Below, piece by piece: positions 53,814 to 62,580 of a DNA stretch of 64,000 bases. Source of the DNA: Gammaproteobacteria bacterium (GTDB taxonomy: Bacteria > Pseudomonadota > Gammaproteobacteria > Steroidobacterales > Steroidobacteraceae); NCBI GenBank assembly GCA_016874295.1, contig VGUH01000008.1:1-64000 (forward strand). The letters are read 5' to 3'. The position numbers and the translations under genes were made by a program. Numbering within the stretch: position 1 is the stretch's first letter; each line of letters opens with the position of its first letter. Below the pieces are notes generated by a model. That model saw only the letters and a list, made by a program, of their open reading frames with translations. It did no database searches and was not told where the DNA came from.

Positions 53814-55030
53814 TGCAACCCGCGCGCCGCGAAGCTTTCCGCTTCTGGCTCAAGCTCGGCTTCATCTCCTTCGGCGGGCCCGCCGGGCAGATCGCGATCA
53901 TGCACCGCGAGGTCGTTGAACTGCGCCACTGGGTCGACGAGCGCGCATTCATGCAGGCGCTCAACGTCTGCATGCTGCTGCCCGGGCCCGAGGCGCTGCA
54001 GCTCGCGATCTGGCTCGGCTGGCGCCTGCACGGTCCGGCGGGCGGCCTGTTCGCGGGCCTGTGCTTCATCCTGCCCTCGATGGTGATTCTGCTCGCGCTC
54101 TCGTTCGTCTACGCGCTGCACGGCGACCTGCCGCTGGTGGCGGCGGGGCTCGCCGGGCTCAAGGCGACCGTCATCGCGCTGATCGTGCAGGCGCTGGTTC
54201 GCATCGCGGGCCGCGCGCTCAAGCACCCGCTGCATTGGCTGCTCGCGATCGTCGCGTTCGTGCTGATCGCGGGCCGGCTTGCGCCATTCCCCTTCGTGCT
54301 CGCGGGGGCGGCGCTCGCGGGCCTGCTCGCCGGGGGCGACGCCGGCGGGCGCGCCGAGTCGCCGGCGGCGGCCGGCTTTCCCTGCCGCACGCTTGCAGCC
54401 GGGGTCGTGCTGTGGGTGGCGCCGGCGCTCGCGATTGTCGCGCTCGCCGGCCCGCAGTCGCTGTTCACGACCCTGTACCGGTTCTTCACCAGCGCGGCGC
54501 TCGTCACCTTCGGCGGCGCCTACGCGATCCTCGCCTGGGTCAACCAGCAGGCGGTCGAGGCTTACGGCTGGATCACGCAGGCCGACGCGATCGCGGGCCT
54601 CGCGCTCGCCGAGACGACGCCGGGGCCCCTCATCATGGTGCTGCAGTTCATCGGCTTCATGGCGGGCTGGCATGCGAGCGGGGGCGATGGCGCCGCGGCG
54701 ACGGTCGCCGCAGTGCTGACTTCCTGGGCGACTTTCCTGCCCGCATTCGTGGTGATCCTCCTTGCCGCGCCCTACGTGCTCCGCCTCGCGGAGAACCACC
54801 GCCTCGCCGCGGCGTTCGCGGGCATCACCGCGGCCGTGGTCGGCGTCATCGCGAGTCTTGCGCTCGCGTTCGGGCGCAGCGTCCTGTTTCCCACCGGACT
54901 CGAGTCGCCCGACTGGGGAGCGATCGCGATCGCTGCGGCCGCGTTCGCCGCGCTGCAGTGGTCGCGCCTCGACATGCTCTGGGTGGTCGCCGGGGGGCTC
55001 GTCGCCGGGCTTGCGCTCGGCTTCGTCTGA
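53813..55030 (+). CDS. chrA: Chromate transporter
   Basis: A 405-residue two-domain CHR-family membrane protein with about ten to twelve helices. Each half shows the family repeat: FWLKLGFISFGGPAGQIAIM with LPGPEALQLAIWLGW in the first, and FFTSAALVTFGGAYAILAWV with ETTPGPLIMVLQFIGFMAGW in the second. It exports chromate from the cytoplasm. The ATG overlaps the GST stop (TGATG). There is no chrB regulator beside it, so chromate may not be its only or inducing substrate. Confidence 0.92.
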   Translation: MQPARREAFRFWLKLGFISFGGPAGQIAIMHREVVELRHWVDERAFMQALNVCMLLPGPEALQLAIWLGWRLHGPAGGLFAGLCFILPSMVILLALSFVYALHGDLPLVAAGLAGLKATVIALIVQALVRIAGRALKHPLHWLLAIVAFVLIAGRLAPFPFVLAGAALAGLLAGGDAGGRAESPAAAGFPCRTLAAGVVLWVAPALAIVALAGPQSLFTTLYRFFTSAALVTFGGAYAILAWVNQQAVEAYGWITQADAIAGLALAETTPGPLIMVLQFIGFMAGWHASGGDGAAATVAAVLTSWATFLPAFVVILLAAPYVLRLAENHRLAAAFAGITAAVVGVIASLALAFGRSVLFPTGLESPDWGAIAIAAAAFAALQWSRLDMLWVVAGGLVAGLALGFV

Positions 55031-55057
55031 CGGCGGCGCCGTGCTAGCGTGGCCGCC

Positions 55058-55477
55058 ATGAAGTACCTGCACACGATGGTGCGTGTCGCGGACCTGGAGA
55101 AGTCGCTGCACTTCTACCGCGACCTGTTGGGCCTTCGCGAATTGCGGCGCGTAGACAACGACAAGGCACGCTTCACGCTCGTGTTCCTCGCGGCGCCGGG
55201 CGACGACGCGGCGCAGATCGAGCTCACGTACAACTGGGATCCCGAGCAGTACGGGATCGGCCGCGCCTTCGGCCATCTCGCCTACGAGGTCGACGACGTG
55301 TACGCGCTGTGCGAGAAGCTCGCCGCCGCCGGCGTCACCATCAACCGGCCGCCGCGCGACGGCCGCATGGCATTCATCCGCTCGCCCGACAACATCTCCG
55401 TCGAACTTCTGCAGAAGGACGCCGCGCTCCCGCCCCGCGAGCCCTGGGCCTCCATGCCCAACACCGGCACCTGGTAG
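55058..55477 (+). CDS. gloA: Lactoylglutathione lyase (glyoxalase I)
   Basis: Converts the hemithioacetal of methylglyoxal and glutathione to S-lactoylglutathione. The 139-residue enzyme has the four metal ligands: H in YLHTMVRV (residue 4), E in IELTYNWD, H in FGHLAYEV and E in [25 protein letters not shown] is the family signature. The start was set at the ATG before KYLHTM; an ATG three codons upstream is also possible. Confidence 0.95.
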   Translation: MKYLHTMVRVADLEKSLHFYRDLLGLRELRRVDNDKARFTLVFLAAPGDDAAQIELTYNWDPEQYGIGRAFGHLAYEVDDVYALCEKLAAAGVTINRPPRDGRMAFIRSPDNISVELLQKDAALPPREPWASMPNTGTW

Positions 55478-55528
55478 AAATCGACGACGGCCGCCGGCTT
55501 TGCTGGCTGGCGCGAAGCGGTGACTTCT

Positions 55529-55957
55529 TCAGCCCGTGATGTAGCGTCTGAGGTCCTCGATCTCGTGCTTCTGCTCGTCGATGACGGCTTTGACGCAGTC
55601 GCCGATGGAGATTACGCCGATGAGCTTTTCGTCTTCCACCACCGGAAGGTGACGGATGCGCTTCTCCGTCATCAGCTGCATGCACTCATTGATGGTCTGC
55701 GCGAGGCCGACGTGGATCACCGGTGCGCTCATGATGGTGCCAACCGTCGTCTCCGTGGACTTGTGGCCCATGAGCACGACCTTGCGCGCGTAGTCGCGCT
55801 CCGAGACGATGCCCGCGAGCCTGCCGCCCTCGAGTACCGGCAGGGCGCCGATGTAGTGGTCGGCCATGAGCTGGATCGCCGTGCGCACCAGTTCGCCCGC
55901 ATCGATCGTCACGACGCCCGGCTTTTTCCCCTCGAGCAACTGCCGCACCGTCCGCAT
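55529..55957 (-). CDS. Tandem CBS-domain protein
   Basis: A 142-residue protein made only of two CBS domains (about 15-65 and 80-130), with VLEGGRLAGIVSERDYARKV in the first and EKRIRHLPVVEDEKLIGVIS in the second. CBS pairs usually bind adenosyl ligands such as AMP or NAD, and stand-alone proteins regulate partners by contact. No partner is evident. The family B palindrome lies upstream of its start. Confidence 0.9.
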   Translation of the reverse strand: MRTVRQLLEGKKPGVVTIDAGELVRTAIQLMADHYIGALPVLEGGRLAGIVSERDYARKVVLMGHKSTETTVGTIMSAPVIHVGLAQTINECMQLMTEKRIRHLPVVEDEKLIGVISIGDCVKAVIDEQKHEIEDLRRYITG

Positions 55958-56013
55958 GGCCGACCTCCCGAAGCAGCGATTCCGGGGATCTTACGCTCCC
56001 GCGACGCAACAGC

Positions 56014-56109
56014 GCGAGCGCGCATCCGGGCCGGGCGGGGACCCTCGCTCGTTCCGCCGGAACTCCAGTCACTCGCTCGGGGACCCGCCCGGCCCGGATG
56101 CGCGCTCGC
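56014..56109. repeat. Family B palindrome, copy 2 (perfect 26-bp outer arms)
   Basis: Outer arms of 26 bases (starting gcgagcgcgcatccgg) are exact reverse complements and enclose an asymmetric centre. The 37-base core at 56042-56078 is the inverse of the core of copy 1 at 26551-26587 with five transitions. The outer arms are unlike those of copy 1. The element ends two bases before the stop codon of the epimerase gene. Confidence 0.95.
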
Positions 56110-56110
56110 A

Positions 56111-57202
56111 CTATGCCTTGCGGGCGTGCCAATCCCCCAGAATTGCCGCTTCCTGCTCTGGCGTGAAGCCCGAGCGGAACGCCGCCTGGCGCTCGGCCGG
56201 CCGCGTCGCGTGCCAGGCAAGCGTGTCGCGTACCGTCGTCTCGAGCGGCCGTGCCTTGAGCCCCTGTTCGACGGAGGCCTGGATGCCGGTCAGCGAAGCG
56301 CCTGCCTCGGGACCGTGCATCGCGCTCCACGGCGCGAGGTTCACGTCGGCCGCCTGCTCCGCGATGAACTTTTCATCGATCCAGGTGAGCCTGGTGTCGG
56401 CGCCCGTCACGGTTCGGCTCGTGTCCATCAGCGAGCCCATCGTGATCGCGCCGGGCGGCGTGACGGCGTTGAAGTAACCGTCCACCTGGCGCTCGACGAG
56501 CCTCATCATGAAATCGGCGAGATCGCGCACGTCCACGATCTGGATCGGGTCGGCAGCGGCGCCCGGCACCGCCATCTCGCCGCCGCGCGCAAAGCGCACC
56601 GGCCAGTAGGTGAAGCGGTCGGTCGGGTCGAGCGGGCCGACGATGTAGCCCGGGCGCACGATCGAGCAGCGCCGGGCGTAGGCGTCGCGCACGTACTGCT
56701 CGCACACTGCCTTCATCGGCCCGTAGGTCTCGTTGGTGATCTCTTCCTGGTCCTTGTTCTCCAGCACGCCCGTCGGCGAGCCGATGTCGTTCGGCTTTTC
56801 GAAGCTGGCGTAGGCCGAGGTGCTCGAGATGTAGAGGCAGTAACCGGTGTTCGGCGCGAGCAGATCGGCCGACATCTTGCAGTATTTCGGGATGTAGCCG
56901 GTGTTGTCGATGACCGCATCCCAGCGGCGGCCCTTCAGCGAATCGAGCTGGCCCTTGCGGTCGCCGTGCAGCGTCTCGACATCCTCGACTCCGTCCGGGT
57001 CGCGCTGGCCGCGGTTGAAGTGCGTCACCTTCCAGCCATGCGCGAGCGCGACCTTGGTGACGTGCGGACCGATGAAGCCGGTGCCGCCGAGTACCAGCAG
57101 TGTGCGCTCCTGGCCCGCCTGCGCCATCAGCCTGCCTCCTGCGAGCGCGAGCACCGTGCCAGCGCCGGCCTTGATCAACGTGCGTCGTGAAAGCGCCATC
57201 AT
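56111..57202 (-). CDS. Tat-exported NAD-dependent epimerase/dehydratase-like protein
   Basis: A 363-residue extended short-chain dehydrogenase-like protein. The NAD(P) loop is LLVLGGTGFIGPHVTKVALA, and a tyrosine in the YxxxK position may be YGPMKAVCEQYV. Before this fold stands a twin-arginine signal (ALSRRTLIKAGAGTVLALAG). A Rossmann enzyme with nucleotide cofactor in the periplasm is uncommon but known for Tat substrates folded before export. The sugar or other substrate is unknown. Confidence 0.8.
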   Translation of the reverse strand: MMALSRRTLIKAGAGTVLALAGGRLMAQAGQERTLLVLGGTGFIGPHVTKVALAHGWKVTHFNRGQRDPDGVEDVETLHGDRKGQLDSLKGRRWDAVIDNTGYIPKYCKMSADLLAPNTGYCLYISSTSAYASFEKPNDIGSPTGVLENKDQEEITNETYGPMKAVCEQYVRDAYARRCSIVRPGYIVGPLDPTDRFTYWPVRFARGGEMAVPGAAADPIQIVDVRDLADFMMRLVERQVDGYFNAVTPPGAITMGSLMDTSRTVTGADTRLTWIDEKFIAEQAADVNLAPWSAMHGPEAGASLTGIQASVEQGLKARPLETTVRDTLAWHATRPAERQAAFRSGFTPEQEAAILGDWHARKA

Positions 57203-57360
57203 CGCCTCCTAGCGTGGGTCGGGCATCCGGGTCAACGTGCTCATGATGAGGCAACTCCCAGCGCCGCGGGGCGGCTAGATCAAGTTGCGCGGCATTCTGC
57301 CGGTCGCGGGAAGGGCGATGCAAACCGGGTTCGGCGCGGATTTTGCACGTTGCGCTGCAA

Positions 57361-57732
57361 ATGGCTTTGGCGGACAGTGTCCGGATGCGGGACTTACCGG
57401 AACTTGCGGCACGGGTGCGCGAATTCGTCGCCGAGCGGGACTGGGATCGCTTCCACAGCCCGAAGAACCTCGCGATGGCGCTCTCGGTCGAGGCTTCAGA
57501 GGTGGTGGAGCTGTTCCAGTGGCTCACGGAGGAGGAGAGCGCGGCCCTGGACGACGATCGCCACCGCCGCGTCGCCGAGGAGCTTGCCGACGTGCTGTGG
57601 TTCCTCGTGCGGCTCTCCGACCGCCTCGATATCGATCTGCTCGAGGCCGCCGAGCGCAAACTCGCCGCCAACGCCGCGAAGTACCCCGCCGACCGCGTGC
57701 GCGGCGACGCCCGTAAGTACGACGAGTATTGA
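57361..57732 (+). CDS. MazG-like nucleotide pyrophosphohydrolase
   Basis: A 123-residue all-alpha NTP pyrophosphatase. The metal-binding ExxE...ExxD pattern is seen in LSVEASEVVELFQWL and VAEELADVLWFLVRLSDRLD. FHSPKNLAMALS is typical of the small MazG/RS21-C6 (dCTPase) group. It probably cleans non-canonical dNTPs from the pool. An ATG six codons upstream (57343) is an alternative start. Confidence 0.9.
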   Translation: MALADSVRMRDLPELAARVREFVAERDWDRFHSPKNLAMALSVEASEVVELFQWLTEEESAALDDDRHRRVAEELADVLWFLVRLSDRLDIDLLEAAERKLAANAAKYPADRVRGDARKYDEY

Positions 57733-57750
57733 AGGGGCGCGCGCCCTTCA
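57730..57750. terminator. Palindrome between convergent genes
   Basis: tgaaggg and cccttca pair around gcgcgcg. It starts within the mazG stop region and faces the end of the secreted-protein gene, so it could end transcription from both sides. There is no clear T-run. Confidence 0.35.
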
Positions 57751-57758
57751 CCAGCGCG

Positions 57759-58355
57759 CTACCGCTTCGTATCCTCCGGTTGCGCCGCCGCCTCGGGCTC
57801 CGGAGGCTTGGGCGCCGGTGCGGGCTCGGGCTCGACCTCGGCAGCCTTGCGCTCGAGGAACCAGTGCGTCACGCCCTGTTCCTTCGGGCCGACGTAGTGG
57901 AACCAGCGCTGTTCGATCCGGTCCGGAGACACGAATCTGATTTCGCCCTTGTGCACGTGCCCATCGTGCTCGGCGTCGAATCCCGTACCGCCGTCGAAAG
58001 CGAGTTCGAGCAGCTCCGCCGTCGTTCTGCCGCCCCGCTTGTACGCGGGCTGGTTGCCGGCCGGCGAGTACTGGGTAGCGCGCAGCTTGCCACCGGCCAG
58101 GAAATACACCGTCACGACCGGCAGACTCCCGCTCGGGGCCTGGTGCTCGATCACCGCCTTGCCGCCGCTCACGCTTTCATAGCGCACAGTGACCGGCGGG
58201 CCGGACAGCGGGTCTTCCATATGTCCGGTCCAGTCCCCTTCAAGCGACAGGATCCGGTCATAAGTCGCCGCATCGTCCGGAGACTCGGCCGCGGGCACGC
58301 CGGAGGCGAACGCGACGCTTGCGGCCGCCAGGAATGTGCGCAGGTACTTGGGCAT
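57759..58355 (-). CDS. Exported protein of unknown function
   Basis: A 198-residue protein with a signal peptide (YLRTFLAAASVAFASGVPAA). Its mature beta-rich domain begins with ILSLEGDWTGHMEDPLSGPP, a lipocalin-like start as in proteins measuring small ligands. VHKGEIRFVSPDRIEQRWFH is a recognisable strand pair. The C-terminal 30 residues are Pro, Glu and Ala repeats. I cannot assign a function. The start was set at the ATG directly before the signal peptide. Confidence 0.7.
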   Translation of the reverse strand: MPKYLRTFLAAASVAFASGVPAAESPDDAATYDRILSLEGDWTGHMEDPLSGPPVTVRYESVSGGKAVIEHQAPSGSLPVVTVYFLAGGKLRATQYSPAGNQPAYKRGGRTTAELLELAFDGGTGFDAEHDGHVHKGEIRFVSPDRIEQRWFHYVGPKEQGVTHWFLERKAAEVEPEPAPAPKPPEPEAAAQPEDTKR

Positions 58356-58407
58356 TGCAGGCTCCTTCATGCACCATGATAACGGCAGGTCAGCGCACGG
58401 GGCAGGC

Positions 58408-58953
58408 ATGGCAGCGAGGAAGAAACGGGCGGCGGAAGCGATCGTGCGGCTGCGGCGGATGTACATCGACTGCCGCTACGGGCAGCTGCATCTCACGACC
58501 GCCTACCCGGCGAGTGGCGGCTTCGACGAGGCGTTGCCGGTCGTGTTCCTGCACGCCGACGAGGGCAGCGGCACGGATTTCAGCGGCTGCGCGCAACTGC
58601 TTGGCACTGACCGCTCGGTCTATGCACCCGACCTGCCCGGCAGCGGCGGCTCCGACGCTCCAAAGGCTCGCCTGTCCGCGGCCGGGCTGGCACTCGCAGT
58701 GGCGGACCTCATCGAGCAGCTGCGCCTGAAGCGCTTCGACCTGGTCGGCTGCGGCCGCGGGGCGCTCGTGGCCTTCGAACTCGCCAGCACGCGCCCGAAC
58801 CAGGTCCGGCGCGTGATCGTCGCGGGTCCCCAGCAGCCGGCCGCCGCGCCGGCCCAGCCGATGCTCCAGTTGTCGGCAAACCCGAACTGCACGCGGGACG
58901 AACCGGCCGACGCTGTTGTCGCCCGGATCCGCGCCTATCTCGACCGCGTCTGA
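58408..58953 (+). CDS. Alpha/beta-hydrolase-like protein lacking the nucleophile
   Basis: A 181-residue protein that aligns with the core of alpha/beta hydrolases: VVFLHADEGSGTDF, SVYAPDLPGSGGSD, then the nucleophile elbow LVGCGRGALVAFELA. The elbow should read G-x-S-x-G, but the serine position is arginine. After APNQVRRVIVAG-like strand 6 the cap, the catalytic acid and the histidine region are absent, so the protein is about 100 residues short. A binding rather than catalytic role, or decay, is likely. The start before AARKKRAAEAIV is a choice. Confidence 0.7.
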   Translation: MAARKKRAAEAIVRLRRMYIDCRYGQLHLTTAYPASGGFDEALPVVFLHADEGSGTDFSGCAQLLGTDRSVYAPDLPGSGGSDAPKARLSAAGLALAVADLIEQLRLKRFDLVGCGRGALVAFELASTRPNQVRRVIVAGPQQPAAAPAQPMLQLSANPNCTRDEPADAVVARIRAYLDRV

Positions 58954-58956
58954 AAC

Positions 58957-60138
58957 CTAGGCCGGCGCGGCCGCCTGCCGGCGGCCGAGCGCCCCGACCG
59001 CGATCAGCACGGCCGCGAGCAGGGGGAGCGTCACCAGGTTCAACCGCTCCCAGCCCAGGGTCGTGACCGCAAGCCCGGCGAGCAGCGACGCCGTCGCCTG
59101 GGCCCCGAACACCAGGAAGTCGTTCAAGGTCTGCGCCTGGATCCGCTCCCGGGCCCGGTAAGTCCGGGTCAGCATCGTGGTCGCGGCAATGAACAGCAGG
59201 TTCCAGCCGAGTCCAAGCACGCCGAGCGCCCAGCCGTAGTGCAGCGCCGCGTGCCCCGTGAGCGTCGCGATCGCGACGCAGGCTGCCATCAGCAGCGTCC
59301 CCACGACGATGATCGGCCGGTCGCCGAATTTCGCGATGATCCAGCCGCTCGCCAGCGAGGGTACGTACATCCCGAGCAGGTGCACCTGGATCACGCGCGC
59401 GGTCGCGACCGCGTCATGACCATCCACCACGTGCATGCTGATCGGCGTGGCGGTCATGATGAAGCTCATGACGGCGTAGGAGGCGAGGGCGCCGAGCACC
59501 GCGACGCGGTACGCGGGCTGGGCCGCAATTTCCGCGAGGGGGCGCGGCGGCGTCGGATCGACGTGGCTGGCGGGCATCGAGTCCGGGAGCTGCGCGAGCA
59601 GTACCGCCGCCACGACGTAAAGCGCGCTGCAGGCGTAGAACGACCCCGCGTATTCGGCTGCCGGCACCAGGTGAGACGTTCGCACGGCGAACTCCGGGCC
59701 GAGCCAGGCCGCCACCAGCGCGCCGCACATCACCACCGAGATTGCGCGGCTGGCCCTTCCTGCAGCGACGTATTCGGTCGCGGCAAATCGGTACTGCATG
59801 ACGACCGCGTTGTTGGCACCGAGCAGGAAGGCGGCCGCGCAGAACAGCCAGAAATCAGGCTGGGTGATCGCCCAGCCGGCCAGCACGCAGCCCGCGGCCG
59901 CCTGCAGGGCGCTGCCGGCGAACACCGCACGCCGCCCGAAACGATGGATCAGGGCGCCGGCCGGCACGACGCTGGCCGCGAGGCCGGCGATCATGACCGA
60001 CACCGGCAACGTCGAGAGCGCAGGTGACGGGGCGAAATGCGAGCCGATGATGCCGCCGAGCAGGAAGAACAGGAAGCTGCCTGACATGCACAGCGCCTGG
60101 GTGGCGGCGAGCATCCATACCGGTCGCATGGCGCGCAT
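58957..60138 (-). CDS. MFS transporter
   Basis: A 393-residue carrier with twelve predicted helices (QALCMSGSFLFFLLGGIIGS first, VTLPLLAAVLIAVGAL last). The loop 2-3 motif is GALIHRFGRRAVFAGSA, the classical G-x-x-x-D/H-R-x-G-R-R type. It resembles predicted drug or metabolite exporters. Start is uncertain between 60138 and 60129. It is convergent with the hydrolase-like gene, three bases apart, and divergent from the FHA gene. Confidence 0.85.
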   Translation of the reverse strand: MRAMRPVWMLAATQALCMSGSFLFFLLGGIIGSHFAPSPALSTLPVSVMIAGLAASVVPAGALIHRFGRRAVFAGSALQAAAGCVLAGWAITQPDFWLFCAAAFLLGANNAVVMQYRFAATEYVAAGRASRAISVVMCGALVAAWLGPEFAVRTSHLVPAAEYAGSFYACSALYVVAAVLLAQLPDSMPASHVDPTPPRPLAEIAAQPAYRVAVLGALASYAVMSFIMTATPISMHVVDGHDAVATARVIQVHLLGMYVPSLASGWIIAKFGDRPIIVVGTLLMAACVAIATLTGHAALHYGWALGVLGLGWNLLFIAATTMLTRTYRARERIQAQTLNDFLVFGAQATASLLAGLAVTTLGWERLNLVTLPLLAAVLIAVGALGRRQAAAPA

Positions 60139-60338
60139 CGTACCGGCGCGTGGCGTCCGGCGTGCGCAATGGGATGCGGGCGGTTCGGGCGCGCGCCGCC
60201 CGGTCCAGTGCGCCTGCCCTTTCCGTGTGAAGCAGTTCACGAATCGGCTGCATGACTCGTAGAACTGTGCTGCTAACTCATTGATATATAACACCCACGG
60301 AAAACACCGGGTAGCGCCGACACGTCCCACGCCCAATA

Positions 60339-61262
60339 ATGGCGCTCATGGAGAAGGGGGACGGGGATAGCCTCCCGGACGACAGCATCGTCGCGGAGGA
60401 CATTACGCAGCTCGTCGAGCACATCGAGCTCACGGGCGCCAATCAGCTGCCCGATATGCACGACTGGGAGCTCGTGACGCCCGCCGGCGACCTCGACGAT
60501 GCGCCGATCCTGGTCGGCACCTTGCCGGACGAGCCTGGCATCGCCGGGATGGACGTCGGCGACGACATGCAGGTTTTCACCGACACCCAGGCCGGCCTCG
60601 CGCAGCTGCTGCCCGGCGGGGAGCGGCGTGGCCACCAGACCACCGCGCTCGCCGCCGAGCGCGCTCGCTGGCAGAGACGCGTGGATGAGCTGGAGCGCGC
60701 CCTGGCGGAGCGCAACCAGCTGCTGGCCGAGCGCGAGCGCCGGATCGACGAGTTGCAGGCGCGGCTCGCGACCCGCACGCTGGAGCGTGAAGGACTCGCG
60801 GCGGAGTTGCGCGAAGCGCGCCCCATCAAAGCCGCCGTGACGGATGCGGTGCCGAGCGAGGTGCGCCCGGTGGACGCAGGCGCGGAGGCGGAATTCACCC
60901 AGGAGCTGCCGGTTCCCGAGCTGCCGGTCACGCCGCCGGTCGCGGCCGCCCTGCGGCTGCGCCGCTACCTGATCGGCCTCGACGTGGTCGGCTGCGTGCA
61001 CGAGATCAGCAGCCGCCGCGTCAACATCGGCCGCACCCGCGACAACGACCTGCGCATCGTCGACCCGACGGTCAGCCGCCTGCACGCGATGCTGACGGTA
61101 CGGAACGGCGAAGCGATGGTCGTGGACGCGAACAGCCGGAACGGCATCTTCGTGAACGGCATCCAGGTGCGCTATGCGCGCCTCGACGACGGCGACCTTG
61201 TCACCTTCGGCACGGTCCGTTTCCGCTACCGCGTCGGTTCCGACGCCGCCGGCTCCGCCTGA
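60339..61262 (+). CDS. FHA-domain protein with coiled coil
   Basis: A 307-residue cytoplasmic protein: an acidic N-terminus (1-100), a coiled coil (about 105-165, LERALAERNQLLAERERRID), and a C-terminal FHA domain (about 215-300) with the phosphothreonine-binding pattern VNIGRTRDNDLRI, VSRLHAML, NSRNGIFVNG. FHA domains read phosphothreonine from Ser/Thr kinases; no such kinase gene is in the window. The A+T-rich segment before the start (ttgatatataac) probably holds its promoter. The 3' end overlaps the efflux gene on the other strand by 37 bases. Confidence 0.85.
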   Translation: MALMEKGDGDSLPDDSIVAEDITQLVEHIELTGANQLPDMHDWELVTPAGDLDDAPILVGTLPDEPGIAGMDVGDDMQVFTDTQAGLAQLLPGGERRGHQTTALAAERARWQRRVDELERALAERNQLLAERERRIDELQARLATRTLEREGLAAELREARPIKAAVTDAVPSEVRPVDAGAEAEFTQELPVPELPVTPPVAAALRLRRYLIGLDVVGCVHEISSRRVNIGRTRDNDLRIVDPTVSRLHAMLTVRNGEAMVVDANSRNGIFVNGIQVRYARLDDGDLVTFGTVRFRYRVGSDAAGSA

Positions 61263-62461
61263 CCGGGCAGCGGCCGGTCGAGCTGGATCCTTCCGATCGG
61301 CCTGAGCGCGACGAGGGCTGTCAGGCACAACACCAGCAGCACGGCTGCGAGCGACACCGGCGAATGGGCCGCGAAGGCCGCGACCACCTGCGTCGAAACG
61401 GCCGCCGTCGTCAGTTGCAGGAATCCGAGCAGGCCCGAGGCCGCGCCGGCGATCGCCGGGTCGCGCGAGATTGCGCCGATGGTCGCAGAGGGCGCGGCGA
61501 TCGCGTTCGCAAAGCCGATTGCCATGCCGGGCATGAAGAGCGCGAGGGGGTGCCACACGTGCAGCAGGGCGAGCGAGGTCATCGAGAGTGCACCGGCGCA
61601 TGCGATCATCGCTCCGGCGCGCATCATGCGCTGGCCGCCAAAGCGGCCGGTCACGCGCGCCGCGAGCAGGAAGCCGCAGAAAGATGCGACCGCCGGGAAG
61701 AACAGCAGCAGGCCGAAGCGCGAGGGCGAGACGCCCAGCACGTCGATCGCGACATAGGGCGCGCCGGTCACGAACGTATAGATCATGCTCATCAGGCAGG
61801 CGCTGAACACCAGGAACGCGACGTACTCGCGCGAGGCGAGCAGTCTCCTGAAGCTCGACCAGTAGCGCAGCGAAGGTCCCGCGGCCCGGTCGGCACGCCG
61901 CGCGTCGCGCAGGTTCCGCGAGGCGAACAGGAATACCGCGAAGCCGAGCAGCCCCGAGAGTGCGAACACCGCGCGCCAGTCGAGCCACTCCAGCACGAAG
62001 CCGCCGAGCGAGGGCGCGACCATCGGAGCGAGCAGGATCGCGGTCGCGGTCGCCGCGAGTGCGCCCGCGGCGCGTGCCGGCCCGAAGTGGTCGAGGAGGG
62101 TCGCGCGCATGACGGACATCGCCGCGCCGCTGCCGAATGCCTGCACCACGCGCGCGGCGACCAGCGTGCCGAGCGAGTCGGCGACGGTGCCGGCCGCGCT
62201 GCCGAGCACGAACAGCGCGAGCGCGAGCAGCACGATCGCCCTCCGCCCGTAACGGTCCGAGAGCGGCGCGACCGTGAGGTTGCCGAGCGCGATCGCGAGG
62301 ATCGAAAGGCTGATGAACAGCTGCGCAGCGTGCGGCGCGACCCGCATCGCCGAGGCGATGGCGGGCAATGCCGGCAGCAGCACGTGCAGGCTGAAGGTGC
62401 CGATCGAGCCGATGATCGCGGAGCCCACGATCAGCCGGCGGGAAGCGTCGCGTGTCTGCAA
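61226..62461 (-). CDS. Bcr/CflA-family multidrug efflux MFS transporter
   Basis: A 411-residue inner-membrane drug/H+ antiporter with twelve helices. The start QLFISLSILAIALGNLTVAP with PLSDRYGRRAIVLLALALFV, and MVAPSLGGFVLEWLDWRAVF are signatures of the Bcr/CflA subfamily. It probably exports bicyclomycin-like compounds or sulfonamides, by family only. It is divergent from the CNNM-type gene. Confidence 0.92.
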   Translation of the reverse strand: MQTRDASRRLIVGSAIIGSIGTFSLHVLLPALPAIASAMRVAPHAAQLFISLSILAIALGNLTVAPLSDRYGRRAIVLLALALFVLGSAAGTVADSLGTLVAARVVQAFGSGAAMSVMRATLLDHFGPARAAGALAATATAILLAPMVAPSLGGFVLEWLDWRAVFALSGLLGFAVFLFASRNLRDARRADRAAGPSLRYWSSFRRLLASREYVAFLVFSACLMSMIYTFVTGAPYVAIDVLGVSPSRFGLLLFFPAVASFCGFLLAARVTGRFGGQRMMRAGAMIACAGALSMTSLALLHVWHPLALFMPGMAIGFANAIAAPSATIGAISRDPAIAGAASGLLGFLQLTTAAVSTQVVAAFAAHSPVSLAAVLLVLCLTALVALRPIGRIQLDRPLPGQAEPAASEPTR

Positions 62462-62580
62462 GCGGAGATACCGGCCGTTGCCGGCATCTTGCGGTGCCGC
62501 CCGGCCGGCCGCAACCGCTTGCAGCGCTCGCCCGCGCCCCTGGCTGGTAGAATCGAGGCGGCCGGCTGCCCCGGCGCAAG

